NCBI GenBank assembly: GCA_024743055.1
Contig: JANSXH010000011.1
Location: 1 to 64,000, forward strand
Origin: Pseudomonadota bacterium
Lineage (GTDB): Bacteria; Pseudomonadota; Alphaproteobacteria; Sneathiellales; Sneathiellaceae
Length of the DNA: 64,000 nt
Direction: 5' to 3'
Part shown: one piece after another, positions 62,132 through 64,000 of the stretch
How positions within the stretch are numbered: the first letter of the stretch is position 1
Layout: each line of letters begins with the position of its first letter
Made by a program: the position numbers and the translations under genes
The notes under the pieces: model-generated
What the model was told of the DNA's origin: nothing
The model's database searches: none
The model's input: only the letters and a program-made list of their open reading frames with translations

Positions 62132-64000
62132 ATGTCTACGAACGATATCTATCCAGTGCCGACTGATCTGGCCAAATCGGCCTGGGCTGACAAGGCGAGT
62201 TATGAAGCCTTGTACAAGGCATCCATTGAGGACCCTGTTGCCTTTTGGGGAGAGCACGGGAAGCGTATCGACTGGATGAAACCTTACAGCCAGGTGAAGG
62301 ATGTCTCTTACGCCAAAGAAGATCTGCATATCAAATGGTTCTATGACGGTACGTTGAATGTCAGTTACAACTGCCTGGACCGCCACCTGGAAACCAAAGG
62401 GGATCAGACAGCCATTATCTGGGAAGGGGACGATCCCGCCGATGACAAAACCCTGACCTATCGGGAACTGCATGCGGAAGTCTGCAAGTTCTCGAACGTT
62501 TTGAAAGCTCAAGGCATTAAGAAAGGCGACCGTGTCACCCTCTATATGCCGATGATTGTCGAGGCAGCAGTTGCCATGCTCGCTTGCGCCCGTATCGGCG
62601 CCATTCATTCCATCGTATTCGGCGGGTTTTCTCCCGATGCGCTGGCAGGGCGTATTCTCGATTGCGAATCCAACTGCGTTATCACCGCAGATGAGGGAGT
62701 TCGGGGCGGCAAGCCCATCCCACTCAAGGAGAATACAGATAAGGCCCTGGAAAGCTGCCCGGACTGCACGACCTGTATTGTCGTCAATCGGACGGGAGCG
62801 GACATCAACTGGGTAGAGGGACGGGATGTCTGGTATCACGAGGCCATGGATGCTGTCGATGCAGACTGCCCACCGGAAGAAATGAATGCAGAGGATCCGC
62901 TGTTTATTCTCTATACATCCGGATCAACGGGTCAGCCAAAAGGTGTTATGCATACGACAGGCGGGTATATCGTCTATGCCGCCATGACCCACAGATATGT
63001 TTTTGATTATCATGATGGAGATATTTACTGGTGCACGGCGGATGTGGGCTGGGTCACTGGTCATAGCTATATTGTCTACGGCCCGCTTGCCAATGGCGCG
63101 ACAACTCTGATGTTTGAAGGGGTGCCTAACTATCCGTCCGTCTCTCGCTTCTGGGAAGTCTGTGACAAGCATCAGGTCAATATTTTCTACACCGCTCCAA
63201 CTGCCATTCGCGCTTTGATGGGGGCTGGGGATGAGCCTGTTAAGAAAACATCTCGCTCTTCTTTGCGGCTTTTAGGTTCTGTTGGCGAGCCCATCAATCC
63301 GGAGGCCTGGCGTTGGTATTATGATGTCGTGGGGGATGGCCGTTGCCCTATCGTTGACACCTGGTGGCAAACGGAAACCGGCGGTATTCTTATCACGCCT
63401 TTACCTGGGGCGACGGACCTGAAACCAGGCTCTGCAACCCGGCCATTCTTCGGGATCGATCCCATCATGGTCGATAATGACGGCAAAGTGCTTGAGGGCC
63501 CTTGCGAAGGCGTGCTCTGCATGAAAGACAGTTGGCCCGGTCAGATGCGAACGGTTTATGGCGATCATGAGCGGTTTTATCAAACCTATTTCGCGTCCTT
63601 CCCAGGAAGGTATTTTACGGGCGATGGCGCCCGCCGGGATGAGGATGGCTATTACTGGATAACTGGTCGGGTGGATGACGTGATCAATGTCTCCGGCCAT
63701 CGCATGGGAACCGCGGAAGTAGAGAGTGCGCTGGTCGCCCATGAAAAAGTATCCGAATCTGCTGTCGTTGGGTATCCCCATGATATCAAGGGTCAAGGGA
63801 TCTATGCCTATGTCACTCTGACAGCCGGTGTGGAGCCGACGGAAGAGTTGCGGCAGGATCTAGTGAAATGGGTCCGTAAAGAAATTGGTCCAATCGCCGC
63901 ACCGGATCTTATTCAATGGGCGCCAGGTCTGCCAAAAACCCGTTCCGGGAAGATCATGCGACGGATCTTGCGAAAAGTTGCCGAGAACGAGTATGGCAGC
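62132..64000 (+). CDS. acs: Acetyl-CoA synthetase (3' end beyond window)
   Basis: An open frame of 623 codons running off the window end; the full enzyme is about 645 residues, so only the extreme C-terminus is missing. It activates acetate to acetyl-CoA through acetyl-AMP. The AMP-binding P-loop is [14 protein letters not shown], the adenine/acetate region is TWWQTETGG, the hinge is [18 protein letters not shown], and the catalytic, acetylatable Lys is in [11 protein letters not shown]. The start is ATG 62132 with GAAAGGA upstream. Propionyl-CoA synthetase is a close alternative, but length and motifs favour Acs. It lies in the ScfR-like/ABC cluster. Confidence 0.95.
   Translation, partial: MSTNDIYPVPTDLAKSAWADKASYEALYKASIEDPVAFWGEHGKRIDWMKPYSQVKDVSYAKEDLHIKWFYDGTLNVSYNCLDRHLETKGDQTAIIWEGDDPADDKTLTYRELHAEVCKFSNVLKAQGIKKGDRVTLYMPMIVEAAVAMLACARIGAIHSIVFGGFSPDALAGRILDCESNCVITADEGVRGGKPIPLKENTDKALESCPDCTTCIVVNRTGADINWVEGRDVWYHEAMDAVDADCPPEEMNAEDPLFILYTSGSTGQPKGVMHTTGGYIVYAAMTHRYVFDYHDGDIYWCTADVGWVTGHSYIVYGPLANGATTLMFEGVPNYPSVSRFWEVCDKHQVNIFYTAPTAIRALMGAGDEPVKKTSRSSLRLLGSVGEPINPEAWRWYYDVVGDGRCPIVDTWWQTETGGILITPLPGATDLKPGSATRPFFGIDPIMVDNDGKVLEGPCEGVLCMKDSWPGQMRTVYGDHERFYQTYFASFPGRYFTGDGARRDEDGYYWITGRVDDVINVSGHRMGTAEVESALVAHEKVSESAVVGYPHDIKGQGIYAYVTLTAGVEPTEELRQDLVKWVRKEIGPIAAPDLIQWAPGLPKTRSGKIMRRILRKVAENEYGS

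Overview
The window looks like chromosomal DNA of a free-living, probably marine, alphaproteobacterium. Supporting this are the rRNA-operon end with a 5S gene followed by tRNA-fMet, GC that I judge by eye to be moderate, many ABC importers, and a complete protocatechuate 4,5-cleavage pathway. A Sneathiella/Kiloniella-like member of the Rhodospirillales sensu lato would fit, but that is inference from gene content.

Layout. 1-200: end of an rRNA operon (5S 3' end, hairpin, initiator tRNA), with a small unknown gene directly behind it. 689-3412: a compact three-gene operon of a StlD/DarB-type ketosynthase III, a heme-oxygenase-like di-iron oxidase and an unknown protein; it is the best candidate for an undescribed biosynthetic system. 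3605-4795: two lipoproteins. 4932-7852: two convergent membrane-bound class III nucleotide cyclases. 7994-11549: a gentisate operon (transporter, 3-hydroxybenzoate 6-hydroxylase, gentisate dioxygenase, RidA). 11852-17029: a giant SpvB/RHS-repeat protein whose variable tail is a polytopic membrane domain.

17289-25556: an amide-uptake and amide-hydrolysis operon under AmiC/AmiR-type control. It has a leader terminator with ANTAR-like hairpins, a fused permease-ATPase and a tiny AtzG-like protein before the amidase. 25777-28107 is a flavin amino-acid oxidase/2-monooxygenase-like enzyme that could generate amides for that operon. 28280-32945 (minus strand): OCD-family enzyme, hydrolase, EamA transporter, MarR-GNAT fusion with twin operators, and a LysR regulator. 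33053-39604: a Pho-box-preceded ugpBAEC importer for glycerol-3-phosphate, plus glpK and a GST-kappa-like isomerase on the other strand.

39699-49927: protocatechuate 4,5-cleavage. The minus strand carries ligB, ligA, ligI, galD, ligK and galB. The plus strand carries a LysR with two DNA-binding domains, a DUF1932-type dehydrogenase, ligC, an aldo/keto reductase and an MFS transporter. Together these convert protocatechuate to pyruvate and oxaloacetate. 50948-54337: an RTX/von Willebrand A surface protein without its secretion machinery nearby. 55043-64000: an ScfR-type acyl-CoA-sensing regulator with an apparent degenerate HisKA segment, a Liv-type ABC importer, and acetyl-CoA synthetase running off the end. 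These are linked by TTTACA motifs in front of the regulator/importer and of acs.

No CRISPR array, insertion sequence, integrase or prophage gene was seen. The window is mostly catabolic and transport operons, each with its own local regulator.
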